Of a stretch of DNA of 64,000 bases, positions 26,441 to 34,698 are shown piece by piece. The position numbers and the translations under genes were made by a program. The DNA is from GCA-016699835 sp964543905 (GTDB lineage: Bacteria > Planctomycetota > Phycisphaerae > Phycisphaerales > UBA1924): NCBI GenBank assembly GCA_964543905.1, contig CAZIZO010000003.1:344792-408791 (forward strand), in the 5' to 3' direction. Every line of letters begins with the position of its first letter. Positions within the stretch are counted from its first letter, which is position 1. The notes under the pieces were generated by a model. The model was not told where the DNA came from. It did not search any database and worked only from the letters and a program-made list of their open reading frames with translations.

Positions 26441-26539
26441 ATTAGGTATATGCGCCCGTTCTTCTGCTGGTGCGGGAGCGCCGTTTGGACCTTGGCGCGA
26501 AGGCATGAAGGTGCTACTCTTGTTGAGATTGCCTTATCA

Positions 26540-26944
26540 ATGAATGCGGACACCCGACAACGTCTGTGGCGACTCGGGCTCGCGGTGACGGCGAGTCTCC
26601 GGTGGCTTTTGGTCGTGGGTTCGATCGCGTTTGGTCCCGCCCTGCTGCAGATGTGGCATGAGCGCATGGCAGGCGAGGCGACGGCGTCGTGTGCGGCGAG
26701 TGAGAACGAGTGCGACGAACGCCGCTCGCACGACGAGAGTTCGGAGCATCCAGCACACGATTCGAGAGACTGCGCAACCTGTGTGCACTTGTTCTTTGCG
26801 CAGCATGCCGTCGACACCTCTGGAGTCTTTGAGCCACCAGAAGTGGGCGTGGTCGAGATGGTGGTCTGGCCCAGGCCGGTGACGGCGGCCCGGACCAACT
26901 GGCGAGCGAGCGCGGTGCCGCGAGGTCCGCCGACGACGGGCTGA
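26540..26944 (+). CDS. DUF2946-like membrane-anchored His/Cys protein
   Basis: A 134-aa protein with one N-terminal hydrophobic segment (LRWLLVVGSIAFGPALLQMW, about 17-38). A His/Cys-rich stretch follows: several His and Cys between residues 60 and 75, then a CATC pair (about 79-82) in HDSRDCATCVHLFFAQH. The end, PRGPPTTG, resembles the RAPP-type C-terminus of DUF2946 proteins, which often sit beside copper or TonB-dependent metal genes. An in-frame ATG at 26450 would add 30 residues (another WCG and Arg-rich stretch); I prefer 26540 because the membrane segment then sits near the N-terminus. It is first in a four-gene plus-strand cluster. A metal role is inferred. Confidence 0.6.
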   Translation: MNADTRQRLWRLGLAVTASLRWLLVVGSIAFGPALLQMWHERMAGEATASCAASENECDERRSHDESSEHPAHDSRDCATCVHLFFAQHAVDTSGVFEPPEVGVVEMVVWPRPVTAARTNWRASAVPRGPPTTG

Positions 26945-26955
26945 AGCGTGCTGAT

Positions 26956-26975
26956 GTCGCCCTCAAGAGGGCGAC
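26956..26975 (+). other. Intercistronic hairpin
   Basis: Inverted repeat GTCGCCCTC-AA-GAGGGCGAC, 11 nt after the DUF2946-like gene. No T-run follows, so it is more likely an mRNA-processing or stability element than a terminator. Confidence 0.4.
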
Positions 26976-27085
26976 GCCTTGCAGGTCCGAGCGTTCTCCA
27001 CATGATTGAGTTCTCGTTCCGCGAAGCGTCACCGCCTTCGTCGCGTGGTCTCACGCGGGGAGTGGCCGGCGCGAAGGAGTGAGCC

Positions 27086-27877
27086 ATGCGCCACCGCGCG
27101 TTCACACTCATCGAGTTGCTGGTGGTTCTTGCCATCATCGCTCTGCTCATCTCGTTGCTTCTTCCGGCGGTCGGCAAGGCGCGGCGGGCGGCGCAGGTCA
27201 CCAAGGACCTGGCCAACCTGCGCAGCCTTCAGATCGCGCAGATCGCGTACTCCAACGATTACAAGGGGTATCTGATCGACGTGGGGCTCGCGCACGGCGG
27301 GGCGACGAGCGCCTCGAGCGAGGCGGTGGCGTGGGTCAACACGCTCCGGGAGTACTACGACTCGCCTCTGAGCGTGCGATCCCCGGGCGACAAAAGCCCC
27401 TACTGGCCCGAGCCATCCGGCGGGCTGGGGTGGACGATCGGGGGACAGCATCGACGGAGCAGTTACGGCATGAACAATCTGCTCAGCCGGACGTATCCGT
27501 CGCGCGTGATCGAGGGCGAGCCGTTCGACCGTCTCGAGAAGATTCCGACTCCGGACGCGACGGTCCAGTTCCTGTTGATGATGCAGCGGGACCCGGCGGC
27601 GCAGTCGGAGGCCGATCGTGAGCGTCTGGACTCCTTCGCGGTGAGCGACCATACCCACGTGGAGAACTGGGGCGATTCGACGCGCGACGAGGCGCGGACG
27701 ACGGGGCAGGCGAGCAGGCAGATGGAGATCGCGGCGTGGGGCGGCAGTCGCCGCAGCATGCGTGCGATCTCGAACTGGAGTTTTCTGGACGGACACGCCG
27801 AGACGCTGCCGTTCGAGCGTGTGTATGTCAACTGGCAGAAGAATCGATTCAACCCGCTGGTGGCGCATCCGATGTGA
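27086..27877 (+). CDS. Prepilin-like (type II pseudopilin-type) protein
   Basis: A 263-aa protein opening with a class III signal: a short basic leader, then AFTLIELLVVLAIIALLISLL, with Glu at +5 as required for prepilin peptidase cleavage. A long amphipathic helix (NLRSLQIAQIAYSNDYKGYL) and a soluble C-terminal domain follow, containing NWSFLDGHAETLPFE, reminiscent of the WxFxDGH motif of planctomycete DUF1559-type prepilins. A GAAGGAG Shine-Dalgarno precedes the ATG. The cognate peptidase and secretion ATPase are not in the window. Confidence 0.85.
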   Translation: MRHRAFTLIELLVVLAIIALLISLLLPAVGKARRAAQVTKDLANLRSLQIAQIAYSNDYKGYLIDVGLAHGGATSASSEAVAWVNTLREYYDSPLSVRSPGDKSPYWPEPSGGLGWTIGGQHRRSSYGMNNLLSRTYPSRVIEGEPFDRLEKIPTPDATVQFLLMMQRDPAAQSEADRERLDSFAVSDHTHVENWGDSTRDEARTTGQASRQMEIAAWGGSRRSMRAISNWSFLDGHAETLPFERVYVNWQKNRFNPLVAHPM

Positions 27878-27986
27878 GGTTGTCGCAGGGCGACGCATGG
27901 GAGGAGGCGCACGTGGCGGGGCTCTTGTTGAACACGAACACGAACCGCCCGAGCATACCTGTTCGCGCGGCATCGGAAGGAAGATC

Positions 27987-28802
27987 ATGAAGACGAAGTT
28001 GATGAGCGTTGTTGTGGGGGTCTGTGGTGCGGCGTGCGGGCTGGCGAGCGCCCAGCACGCGGGCGACGTGCTGCTGACCGTGGAGAACGGCCGGATCGTC
28101 ACGAGCCTGATCGACGAGACCGGGACGAACGTGCGTTCGAACGTGCGCGTGTTTGGCGCGGACCTCGGCGAGTTCGGACCAAACTTCACGGACGAGCCGG
28201 GGTTTGACAGCGAGCCGGGAACGTTTGCCGTCGGGAGCCGGATTGGCTTCAACGTTCGTCGGGCCGTGCGGATGTATGACGCGAACCAGTTTGGGACGGT
28301 GGGCGGCTCCTTCGAGATCGCGTTCGGGCCCCTGCACGTCCAGACGGCGGCGAACGATGTTCCGGTCTCGGGCTTTTCGCTCCCCGTCGGGATCAACGGC
28401 GAGTGGCACACGCACCTGGAGTACACGCTGCTTGCTCCGGCGAGCGACGGCGTCTACGCGCTCGAGTTGGAACTTTTGACCGATCAGGCCGGTATTGGCA
28501 CAAGCCTCCCATTCTGGTTCGTGTTCAATCAGAACATGAGTGAACAGGCGCATGCCGTCGCGCTGCGATGGGCGCATGTGCACTGGGCGGGTGCGTGCGT
28601 GGCCGACTTCGACGACGGGACGGGGACGGGCAACTATGACGGCGGGGTGACGATCGATGACCTGCTGTATTACGTGCAGTTGTTCGAGGCCGGGGACCCC
28701 CTTGCGGATGTGGACGACGGCACGTCCACCGCCACCTTCGACGGCGGGGTGACGATCGACGATCTGCTCTATTTCCTGCAACGATTCGAGGCGGGATGTT
28801 GA
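27987..28802 (+). CDS. Secreted His-motif protein with GC-type dockerin repeats
   Basis: A 271-aa protein with a signal peptide ending LASAQ. The mature body (about 24-200) is beta-rich and carries histidines in EWHTHLEYTLLAP (about 139-151) and ALRWAHVHW (about 190-198). The H-x-H...Y...GVY pattern is reminiscent of the actinobacterial surface-anchored repeats found beside metal ABC transporters; this is tentative. The tail has two PDGG- or FDGG-type VTIDDLLY segments and ends RFEAGC. GGAAGGA precedes the ATG at 27987. It lies between the prepilin-like and ATPase genes. Confidence 0.75.
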   Translation: MKTKLMSVVVGVCGAACGLASAQHAGDVLLTVENGRIVTSLIDETGTNVRSNVRVFGADLGEFGPNFTDEPGFDSEPGTFAVGSRIGFNVRRAVRMYDANQFGTVGGSFEIAFGPLHVQTAANDVPVSGFSLPVGINGEWHTHLEYTLLAPASDGVYALELELLTDQAGIGTSLPFWFVFNQNMSEQAHAVALRWAHVHWAGACVADFDDGTGTGNYDGGVTIDDLLYYVQLFEAGDPLADVDDGTSTATFDGGVTIDDLLYFLQRFEAGC

Positions 28803-28836
28803 GCAGGAGCGGGACCGCCCGGAGGGGCGGAGAGAG

Positions 28837-28868
28837 CCGACGACGGGCGCGAGCGCGTCCGTCGTCGG
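28837..28868 (+). other. Long hairpin between the GC-dockerin gene and the ABC ATPase gene
   Basis: CCGACGACGG pairs with CCGTCGTCGG, with a further GCGC/GCG inner helix. It is 34 nt after the stop codon and 42 nt before the ATPase start. Only weak T content follows, so partial termination or transcript stabilisation is possible. Confidence 0.45.
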
Positions 28869-28910
28869 ATTCGTATGATGGTCTTCGAGTCCGGTTCCCA
28901 TGGAGGCAAC

Positions 28911-29591
28911 GTGACGGCACCACCGATGGCACTTCGTATTCGTGATCTTCGATTCCGCTACGGCGCCACGGGCAACCTGGTCATCGATCTCCCGGCGCTG
29001 GACGTCGCTAAGGGGGAGCAGGTGCTCCTGACGGCGGGCTCCGGGCGCGGCAAGAGCACGCTCTTGCAGTTGATCGCCGGCTTGCTCGATCCCGGATCGG
29101 GCGTGGTCGAGGTCGCGGGGCAGGCGATGCACGCCTTGCACGGCGCCAAGCGAGACCTTTTCCGCGGGCGACACGTCGGCATGATCTTCCAGACCTTCAA
29201 CCTGCTGCACGGCTTCACCGCCTGTGAAAACGTCGAGGCCGCGCTGATGTTCTCGTCCGTCGCTCCTGCGCAACATCGGGCCGAGGCGTTGAAGTTGCTC
29301 GCCTCGCTGGGCCTTGAGCGTGGCGACGCGATGGTGGATGAGTTGAGCGTCGGGCAGCAACAGCGCGTCGCGGTCGCGCGAGCGGTGGCGTGCTCGCCCG
29401 AACTGGTGCTTGCCGACGAACCGACGGCCAGCCTTGACCCCGAGAATGCCGGCACCGCGATGGACCTCATCCAGAACGCGTGCCGGGACAAAGGGGCGGC
29501 GCTCCTGTGCGTGAGCCACGATCCGAGCATGGCGGCACGGTTTGCACGGCGCGAGTCGCTGGACGCGCTGCGAGGCACCGGCGAGCACTGA
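28911..29591 (+). CDS. ABC transporter ATP-binding protein, LolD/MacB-like
   Basis: A 226-aa ATPase. It has Walker A GSGRGKSTLL, the Q-loop region GMIFQTFNLLHGFTACENVEAALMF (LolD-type spacing), signature LSVGQQQRVAVARA, Walker B LVLADEPTASLD and an H-loop SHD. This subfamily normally pairs with an FtsX/MacB-type permease in lipoprotein release, efflux or zinc-linked Zrg-type systems. The GTG at 28911 with GGAGG 4 nt upstream gives the family's usual length; the ATGs at 28875 and 28926 are alternatives. No permease follows: the next gene is on the opposite strand and abuts it exactly. Confidence 0.9.
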   Translation: MTAPPMALRIRDLRFRYGATGNLVIDLPALDVAKGEQVLLTAGSGRGKSTLLQLIAGLLDPGSGVVEVAGQAMHALHGAKRDLFRGRHVGMIFQTFNLLHGFTACENVEAALMFSSVAPAQHRAEALKLLASLGLERGDAMVDELSVGQQQRVAVARAVACSPELVLADEPTASLDPENAGTAMDLIQNACRDKGAALLCVSHDPSMAARFARRESLDALRGTGEH

Positions 29592-30332
29592 TCACGTCGG
29601 GACGATCACAATGGTGCACACCGCGTTGCCCACGCGATCAAGAATCGGGAATCGTGCGGCGTGTGGGGATCGGAATCGACAGCCCCGATCCAGGCATCGG
29701 TGGAGTGCGATCGACAGGTCGTGTTCGGCGGTGTGCTCGTCCTGGGTGAAGAGCACGAGCATGACCGCGCCGTGCCGAGCGAGCGGTTCGCTGTTGAGTT
29801 TGGCCAGGTCTCGGGCGAGGCGGCCCGTGAGTTCGGAGGAGTATGCGGAGTTTGGTCCCGGCACGCCGTGGGTGAACGCGAACTGGGCGACGACCTTGAT
29901 CTCGATCCACGCCGCTTCGTCGGGTGGGATGATGCGAAGCCCGGGCCTGGGCGCGGGAGAGAGGGGAGTCGAAAGATCGGCAAAGAGCGAGGGCGTGTGC
30001 TCCCTCGTTCCCTTGCCCAACAACCAGTCCTGCTCACGATGCGTCTGGATCGGGTCCGCGAGCGTGATGTCCGGGCTTGGTGTGAGGACCAAGTCGCAGC
30101 GGTCTCGGGCCGATGTGCTCGGACGGGCGCCCGGCGTGCCGATGATGCTCGGGTAGGCCCGCTCGCGCCAGACGCCCAGACCCTGGGCGAGGATTGGCTC
30201 CGCGAGGATGGGGTGCATCTCGAGTTCACGAAGGGCATCCAACCCATAGACCGCCTGCTCTTCGCGCAGGCGACGTTCGCGTTCCGCGAGCCCGTCGCGC
30301 ACGATCTCGGCAAGTCGAGACCAATCCCACAT
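29592..30332 (-). CDS. Hypothetical protein with PD-(D/E)XK-like motif
   Basis: A 246-aa soluble protein of unknown family. A possible nuclease-fold signature is visible: the acidic strand CDLVLTPSPD followed 65-70 residues later by AAWIEIKVVAQF, the spaced Asp and E-x-K of PD-(D/E)XK enzymes. It is then followed by HGAVMLVLFTQDEH and a C-terminal ICAVCTIV-like strand. I infer possible nuclease ancestry only. The start is the ATG at 30332, 17 nt after the end of the upstream minus-strand gene, so the two form an operon. The stop codon abuts that of the ABC ATPase. Confidence 0.65.
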   Translation of the reverse strand: MWDWSRLAEIVRDGLAERERRLREEQAVYGLDALRELEMHPILAEPILAQGLGVWRERAYPSIIGTPGARPSTSARDRCDLVLTPSPDITLADPIQTHREQDWLLGKGTREHTPSLFADLSTPLSPAPRPGLRIIPPDEAAWIEIKVVAQFAFTHGVPGPNSAYSSELTGRLARDLAKLNSEPLARHGAVMLVLFTQDEHTAEHDLSIALHRCLDRGCRFRSPHAARFPILDRVGNAVCTIVIVPT

Positions 30333-30349
30333 GGACGAATGATTCGCCG

Positions 30350-30853
30350 TCACGTCGCGACGCGAGCGTCGATCTCGGGCGCGATCTTCTGGATGAGTTC
30401 GGCGGCATCGGCCGTCGCCGCCGCGCGCGAGCCGACGAAGTGCTTCTTGTACATCCAGGGCAGCGGCAGGACAGTGATCGGCAGGTACCACGCGCACGTG
30501 CCCCACATCGAGAGCGTGTACCACGAAAAATAGGTTCGCAGCATCGAGTCGGTCAGCCAGACGCCGGGCCAGATCGACAGCACGACCACGATCGCGTAGA
30601 CGATGGAGACCTTGGGGGGGAGTTTGAGGGCGAACGAGAGACGCGTGCCTCCGCCCGCGCTCGTGGCGTGGGCGACGAGGCGATAGTCGAATGGCTGGCC
30701 AAAGGCGGCCGCCTCGAAGAGCGCCGGGGGCATGCCTTTGTGAAAGCCGGCCAACTTCCCCCTCTTCGCGAGCGTCTCCAAACGGTCCACGATCATCTCG
30801 GGTGGGTACGGCGACTCCAACGAGGGCAGAGCGGCGGGCGGCGATTCAGGCAT
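30350..30853 (-). CDS. Hypothetical two-helix membrane protein
   Basis: A 167-aa protein. A cytoplasmic N-terminal region has a basic amphipathic segment (IVDRLETLAKRGKLAGFHKGM). Two hydrophobic helices follow, VSIVYAIVVVLSIWPGVWL and LSMWGTCAWYLPITVLPLPW (about 85-130), then a helical tail. TTGGAG 6 nt before the ATG at 30853 is a good Shine-Dalgarno. The family is unknown. It is in an operon with the downstream motif-bearing gene and divergent from the next plus-strand gene. Confidence 0.65.
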   Translation of the reverse strand: MPESPPAALPSLESPYPPEMIVDRLETLAKRGKLAGFHKGMPPALFEAAAFGQPFDYRLVAHATSAGGGTRLSFALKLPPKVSIVYAIVVVLSIWPGVWLTDSMLRTYFSWYTLSMWGTCAWYLPITVLPLPWMYKKHFVGSRAAATADAAELIQKIAPEIDARVAT

Positions 30854-31046
30854 TCGAACTCCAACATCGGGTAGGGCAGAGTTTGCGCGATGGATGCCCG
30901 TCAACGGCATCCGGTTCGGCGATTGTTGGACGGGTGGACGCACGACTCATCGGTCCGAGGACGTCGAGTTCGTGCGCGCACCCATTCGGGTGGTGAGGAC
31001 TATGCCGACTGGCGCGAGGCACCACGCGATTCGCCTCTCCATTCCC

Positions 31047-31074
31047 TTGAATGTGGGCCAAGTTGTGATAGTGT
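31047..31074 (+). promoter_or_regulatory. Predicted promoter of the 31.1-kb hypothetical gene
   Basis: TTGAAT (31047-31052), a 16-nt spacer and TAGTGT (31069-31074). The downstream GTG at 31081 lies 6 nt after the -10, matching the leaderless spacing seen at other genes here. Confidence 0.4.
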
Positions 31075-31080
31075 GTGAGC

Positions 31081-31569
31081 GTGACACGAGGCGCACAACT
31101 CAGAACGGAAGGCCCGACGCTTCGCCTCATCGTGGATGGCGACGTGCTCCCGCCGCAGGGCGATCGCTCGCGCGAGGCGTCCTCACCCTTCAAGGTGCGG
31201 AGCGGGATCGCACGCGAGAATCGCGAAGCCGCGGCGATGCAACGCGACGATGCACGCCTTGTCTTTGCACAGCGCGTGGCGGCGCACCTGGAAGGCGGCA
31301 AGGCCGCCATCCTCCGCCCCGAGGTTCGCAAGCGGCTGCTGACCGAGAGCACCTCGATGGGACTGCGTCCCTTCGATGCCAACCTGATCATCGCCGTGGC
31401 TCAAGATGCCGCGCAGCGGGGCGTGATGACCGACACACGCGATGTGCTCGGGCAACTCCGATATGTGGGCGTCGCCGACCGCGGGCTGTCGCCCTTGCGG
31501 GTTCTTTTTCTAGCCGCTTTTCTCGCGTCGATGGTCGTCGCGGGGCTCGCGGCGTGGATCGTGGCGTAA
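31081..31569 (+). CDS. Hypothetical C-tail-anchored protein
   Basis: A 162-aa protein with a soluble N-terminal domain (helical; EVRKRLLTESTSMGLRPFDANLIIAVAQ) and one C-terminal transmembrane helix (VLFLAAFLASMVVAGLAAWIV) ending the protein. This is a tail-anchored topology with the bulk in the cytoplasm. The start is uncertain: GTG at 31081 fits the TANNNT-6nt pattern, and GTG at 31075 would add two residues. The family is unknown. Confidence 0.6.
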   Translation: MTRGAQLRTEGPTLRLIVDGDVLPPQGDRSREASSPFKVRSGIARENREAAAMQRDDARLVFAQRVAAHLEGGKAAILRPEVRKRLLTESTSMGLRPFDANLIIAVAQDAAQRGVMTDTRDVLGQLRYVGVADRGLSPLRVLFLAAFLASMVVAGLAAWIVA

Positions 31570-31724
31570 TGCATCCCGCCGTGCGAAGTCGGTGACCGAC
31601 GTGGTCGTCACGCGCTCGCGCGTGATCCACGCCGACGCCGGTCCATCGCCCGCGGCGGGGGGCGATCGCACGAGCGTTCGACCCCCGCATCGGCCTGAAG
31701 GAGTGGGCGTTCATACCCTCCCGC

Positions 31725-32417
31725 GTGTCGCTCACGGTCGTGCATGCCGATCCGCGATTCGTCGTGGTGGATAAGCCTTCGGGCTTGCTCTCGGTACCCG
31801 GAAAAGGGCCCGCGAACGCCGATTGCGTGGCGGCGAGGGTGAAGTGGATGTTTCCGCACGCGACGGGGCCGATGGTCGTGCACCGTTTGGACATGGACAC
31901 ATCGGGGCTGTTGATCGTGGCGCTTGACGCGGACGCGCAGCGAGACCTTTCGCGGCAGTTCGAGCGGCGGCTGGTGGAGAAGGAGTACGTGGCTTTGCTG
32001 GATGGCGTGGTCGAGCGTGATGCGGGCGAGATCGACCTCCCGGTTCGTCCGGATGTGGACCATCGCCCGTACCAGATCGTGGATTTCGTCCATGGACGCC
32101 GAGCGGTCACACAGTTTCGTGTGCTTTCGCGGGAGGCGAGCCGGACGCGGGTGGAGTTCGTGCCGATCACGGGACGGGCGCACCAGTTGCGGGTGCACGC
32201 GGCGGACCCGGTGTACCGCGGGCCGCCGGGGGCAGAGGTGCGAGAGTTGAGCGGCGAGGAGGGTCGTCGGCGCGGGCTGGGGCATCCGATCCTGGGCGAC
32301 GTGCTCTATGGCGCCGCGACGGCGGCGCCGCGGCTCATGCTGCACGCGGCATGGATCTCCTTCATGCACCCGAGCACGGGCGAGCGCGTCGCCTTCCGGG
32401 CTCCGACGCCGTTCTGA
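31725..32417 (+). CDS. RluA-family RNA pseudouridine synthase
   Basis: A 230-aa pseudouridine synthase. The catalytic motif MVVHRLDMDTSGLLIVAL has its Asp in HRLD. ADPRFVVVDKPSGLL at the N-terminus, an ITGRAHQLRVHAA segment and a GHPILGDVLYG C-terminal motif are typical of RluA/RluC/RluD. There is no S4 domain. The target (rRNA or tRNA) is not determinable. GTG at 31725 follows TACCCT by 5 nt without a Shine-Dalgarno. It is convergent with speA, with 6 nt between them. Confidence 0.9.
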   Translation: MSLTVVHADPRFVVVDKPSGLLSVPGKGPANADCVAARVKWMFPHATGPMVVHRLDMDTSGLLIVALDADAQRDLSRQFERRLVEKEYVALLDGVVERDAGEIDLPVRPDVDHRPYQIVDFVHGRRAVTQFRVLSREASRTRVEFVPITGRAHQLRVHAADPVYRGPPGAEVRELSGEEGRRRGLGHPILGDVLYGAATAAPRLMLHAAWISFMHPSTGERVAFRAPTPF

Positions 32418-32423
32418 TACGAG

Positions 32424-34448
32424 TTAGCCTTCGAGGTAGGTGTATCCCTCGAGTCCGTCGTCATAGAACTTGAGCAGGCTCTTGCCCTCGGCGATCGTGA
32501 TCCGCCCCTGGCGGCAGGCGGCCTCCACGTCCAATCGCATCGCGCGCTTCAGGTCTTCGTGGTCGTACTGCACGTACTTCAGCACTTCCTCGACCGTGTC
32601 GCCCTCGATCACCTCGTCGATCTCCCATGCCCCGTCCTTGTCAAAGGAGAGGTGGACGGCGTGGGTGTCGCCCAGCAGGTTGTGCAAGTCGCCGAGGATC
32701 TCCTGATACGCCCCGAGGAGGAAGACGCCCAGGTAGTAAGGCTCGACGCCCGCGCCCTCGCCCGGCAGGTCGCGGACCTCGTGCAGTTCAAGAGCCTTCT
32801 TGTCGATGCGTTTGTCGACGAAGTGGTCCACCTTGCCGTCGCTGTCGCAGGTGATGTCGCCCAGGATGCCGGCGCGGGTGGGGCGCTCGTTCAGGCGATG
32901 GATCGGAACGATGGGGAAGAGTTGGTCGATGGCCCAGGAATCGGGCATGGACTGGAAGAGCGAGAAGTTGCAGAAGTAGATGTCGCTCAGCAACTCGGGC
33001 AGAGCCTCAAAGTCGTCCGGGAGTTCGCCCCCGCGCTTCTGGGCTTTTTCCAACAACTTGTGCCCGATCGCCCAGAAGAGTTGCTCGGCGACGGCACGCA
33101 TCGAGAGGCTCATGTAGCCGAGGCTGAACAGGCTCATGGCCTCGTCACGGGCCTGGGTGGCGTCGTGGTAGATTTCCAGGAGGTTTCGGTCGGTGAGGTT
33201 CTTGAGCGAATCGACCAGATCGAGCACGGGCTGAGGAACTTCGCCCTTCGGCTTCCCGTCGGCGCCCAACGCGCACTCGGCATCCATCGCCTTCTGGATC
33301 GCGTCCATGTCGGGATTGGCCTCGAATCGGCTCGTGCCCAGGACGTCGAGGATCAAGACGCTGGAATACGCCACCATCGCGCGGCCGGACTCGGACAAGA
33401 TCATCGGGTGCGGCACCCCCGCCGCGTCGCACACACTCTTGATGCGGTACACCACGTCGGCGGCGTACTCCTGCGGCGTGTAGTTGATGGAACTCGACCA
33501 CGCGCTCTGCGAGCCGTCATAATCGACTCCCATCCCGCCACCGACGTCGATCATCGACACGCCCGCGCCCATCTTGTGCAACTCGGCATAGATGTGCGCC
33601 AACTCGTTGATCGCGTTCTTCAGCACGCGGATGTCGTACAACTGCGAGCCCACATGGCAGTGGACGAGGTTGAGGCAGTCCAGCATCTCGTGCTTCTTGA
33701 GATACTCGACGGCCTGGATGACTTCGGAGACAAACAGCCCGAACTTGCTCCGCACGCCCGCCGAGCCTTCCCATCGCCCGGCGCCGCGGCTGGAGAGTTT
33801 CACGCGCACGCCGATCTTCGGGCGCACGCTGTACGCCTTGGCGTGCTTGACGATCAACTCCAACTCGCTGAACTTCTCGACGACGGGGATGATGTTGCGC
33901 CCGAGTTTGGTGGCGAGGATGACGGTCTCGATGAACTCGTCGTCCTTGAATCCGTTGCAGATGATGGGCATCCCGTTGACGCCCGGCCCGCCCGCCGTCG
34001 CCGAGAGGCCCAGCACCGCGAGCAACTCGGGCTTGCTCCCCGCCTCGAGGCCAAAGTTCAACTCGACCGCGAGCGAGGCGATCTGCTCGCAGACGTGTCG
34101 CTGCTGGTTGACCTTGATCGGGTACACGCATGAGTAGGTCCCCGTATACCCCTGGTCGGCGATGGTGTCGTCGAAGGCCTTGCGGATCTCGCGCAGGCGG
34201 TGCTCGATGATGTCGTTGAAGCGAAGGAGGACGGGCGTGTGGATGCCGCGCTCGCGAAGCCCGTCCACGACCTCGAAAAGGTCGATCTGCTTGCCGGGGT
34301 CCTTGGTCGGCATCACCGTGACGTGCCCCTCGGCGTTGACGCCCACGTACCCCTTGCCCCAGTCCGCCACGCCGTACAACTGCGCGGATTCGGCGGCGGT
34401 CCACTGTCCATGGAGAAACGACGAACGGGAAGTTGAGATCGTGGCCAT
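32424..34448 (-). CDS. speA: Biosynthetic arginine decarboxylase
   Basis: A 674-aa PLP enzyme converting arginine to agmatine, the entry to polyamine synthesis. It has a fold III barrel with YPIKVNQQ carrying the PLP lysine (about K110), GLEAGSKPEL, LVHCHVGSQL, the glycine loop MIDVGGGMGVDYDG and a C-terminal beta domain (FFLGAYQEILGDLHNLLGD-like). Length and motifs match SpeA (about 630-660 aa), not degradative Adi. The start is the ATG at 34448; a TTG at 34460 is less likely. An upstream 250-bp region holds a weak promoter candidate. Confidence 0.93.
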   Translation of the reverse strand: MATISTSRSSFLHGQWTAAESAQLYGVADWGKGYVGVNAEGHVTVMPTKDPGKQIDLFEVVDGLRERGIHTPVLLRFNDIIEHRLREIRKAFDDTIADQGYTGTYSCVYPIKVNQQRHVCEQIASLAVELNFGLEAGSKPELLAVLGLSATAGGPGVNGMPIICNGFKDDEFIETVILATKLGRNIIPVVEKFSELELIVKHAKAYSVRPKIGVRVKLSSRGAGRWEGSAGVRSKFGLFVSEVIQAVEYLKKHEMLDCLNLVHCHVGSQLYDIRVLKNAINELAHIYAELHKMGAGVSMIDVGGGMGVDYDGSQSAWSSSINYTPQEYAADVVYRIKSVCDAAGVPHPMILSESGRAMVAYSSVLILDVLGTSRFEANPDMDAIQKAMDAECALGADGKPKGEVPQPVLDLVDSLKNLTDRNLLEIYHDATQARDEAMSLFSLGYMSLSMRAVAEQLFWAIGHKLLEKAQKRGGELPDDFEALPELLSDIYFCNFSLFQSMPDSWAIDQLFPIVPIHRLNERPTRAGILGDITCDSDGKVDHFVDKRIDKKALELHEVRDLPGEGAGVEPYYLGVFLLGAYQEILGDLHNLLGDTHAVHLSFDKDGAWEIDEVIEGDTVEEVLKYVQYDHEDLKRAMRLDVEAACRQGRITIAEGKSLLKFYDDGLEGYTYLEG

Positions 34449-34587
34449 CGCGAAGGTCAACCCGGTGATGCGGATCAGCCGCGTGGCGTTTGCTCATCTC
34501 GCGTCAGCGTTCCACCGACTGCGCGAGATGATCCGTTCGACAGCCGGGCCACCAGCCCAGCCCCCGGCGCCACCAATCAGACACTCA

Positions 34588-34615
34588 ACGATATCGAGCG
34601 TGCGCGGCGGGACAA
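34588..34615 (-). promoter_or_regulatory. Candidate promoter for speA
   Basis: On the minus strand: TTGTCC (34615-34610), a 16-nt spacer and TATCGT (34593-34588), about 140 nt before the speA ATG. It is plausible but unverified. Confidence 0.3.
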
Positions 34616-34698
34616 GTGGGGGAGGGCGGGATTGTGCGTGGCGAAAGGCCGGTCGGCGCTCGCGATTTGGTCTGGTCCCACGCGGAATCGGCGATCCG

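Larger units (their letters stand above)
26031..26449. other. Divergent intergenic region with AT-rich core
   Basis: The 419 bp between gdhA (minus) and the DUF2946-like cluster (plus). It holds a strong hairpin (26276-26313), a TTGTCAAC element on the minus strand (26393-26400) and a sigma-70-like plus-strand promoter (26412-26440). From about 26330 to 26445 the DNA is much more AT-rich than its surroundings. No convincing gene was found on either strand; the open frames here are basic and lack domain-like composition. Confidence 0.6.

Noticed and set aside
26428..26456. dif-like site near the AT-rich region
   Set aside because: One half resembles a XerC box (ATATGCGCC), but the other half matches the XerD box poorly; promoter explanation is simpler.
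26540..26944. DUF2946 identity as certain
   Set aside because: Assignment rests on His/Cys arrangement and the RGPP end only; kept as DUF2946-like.
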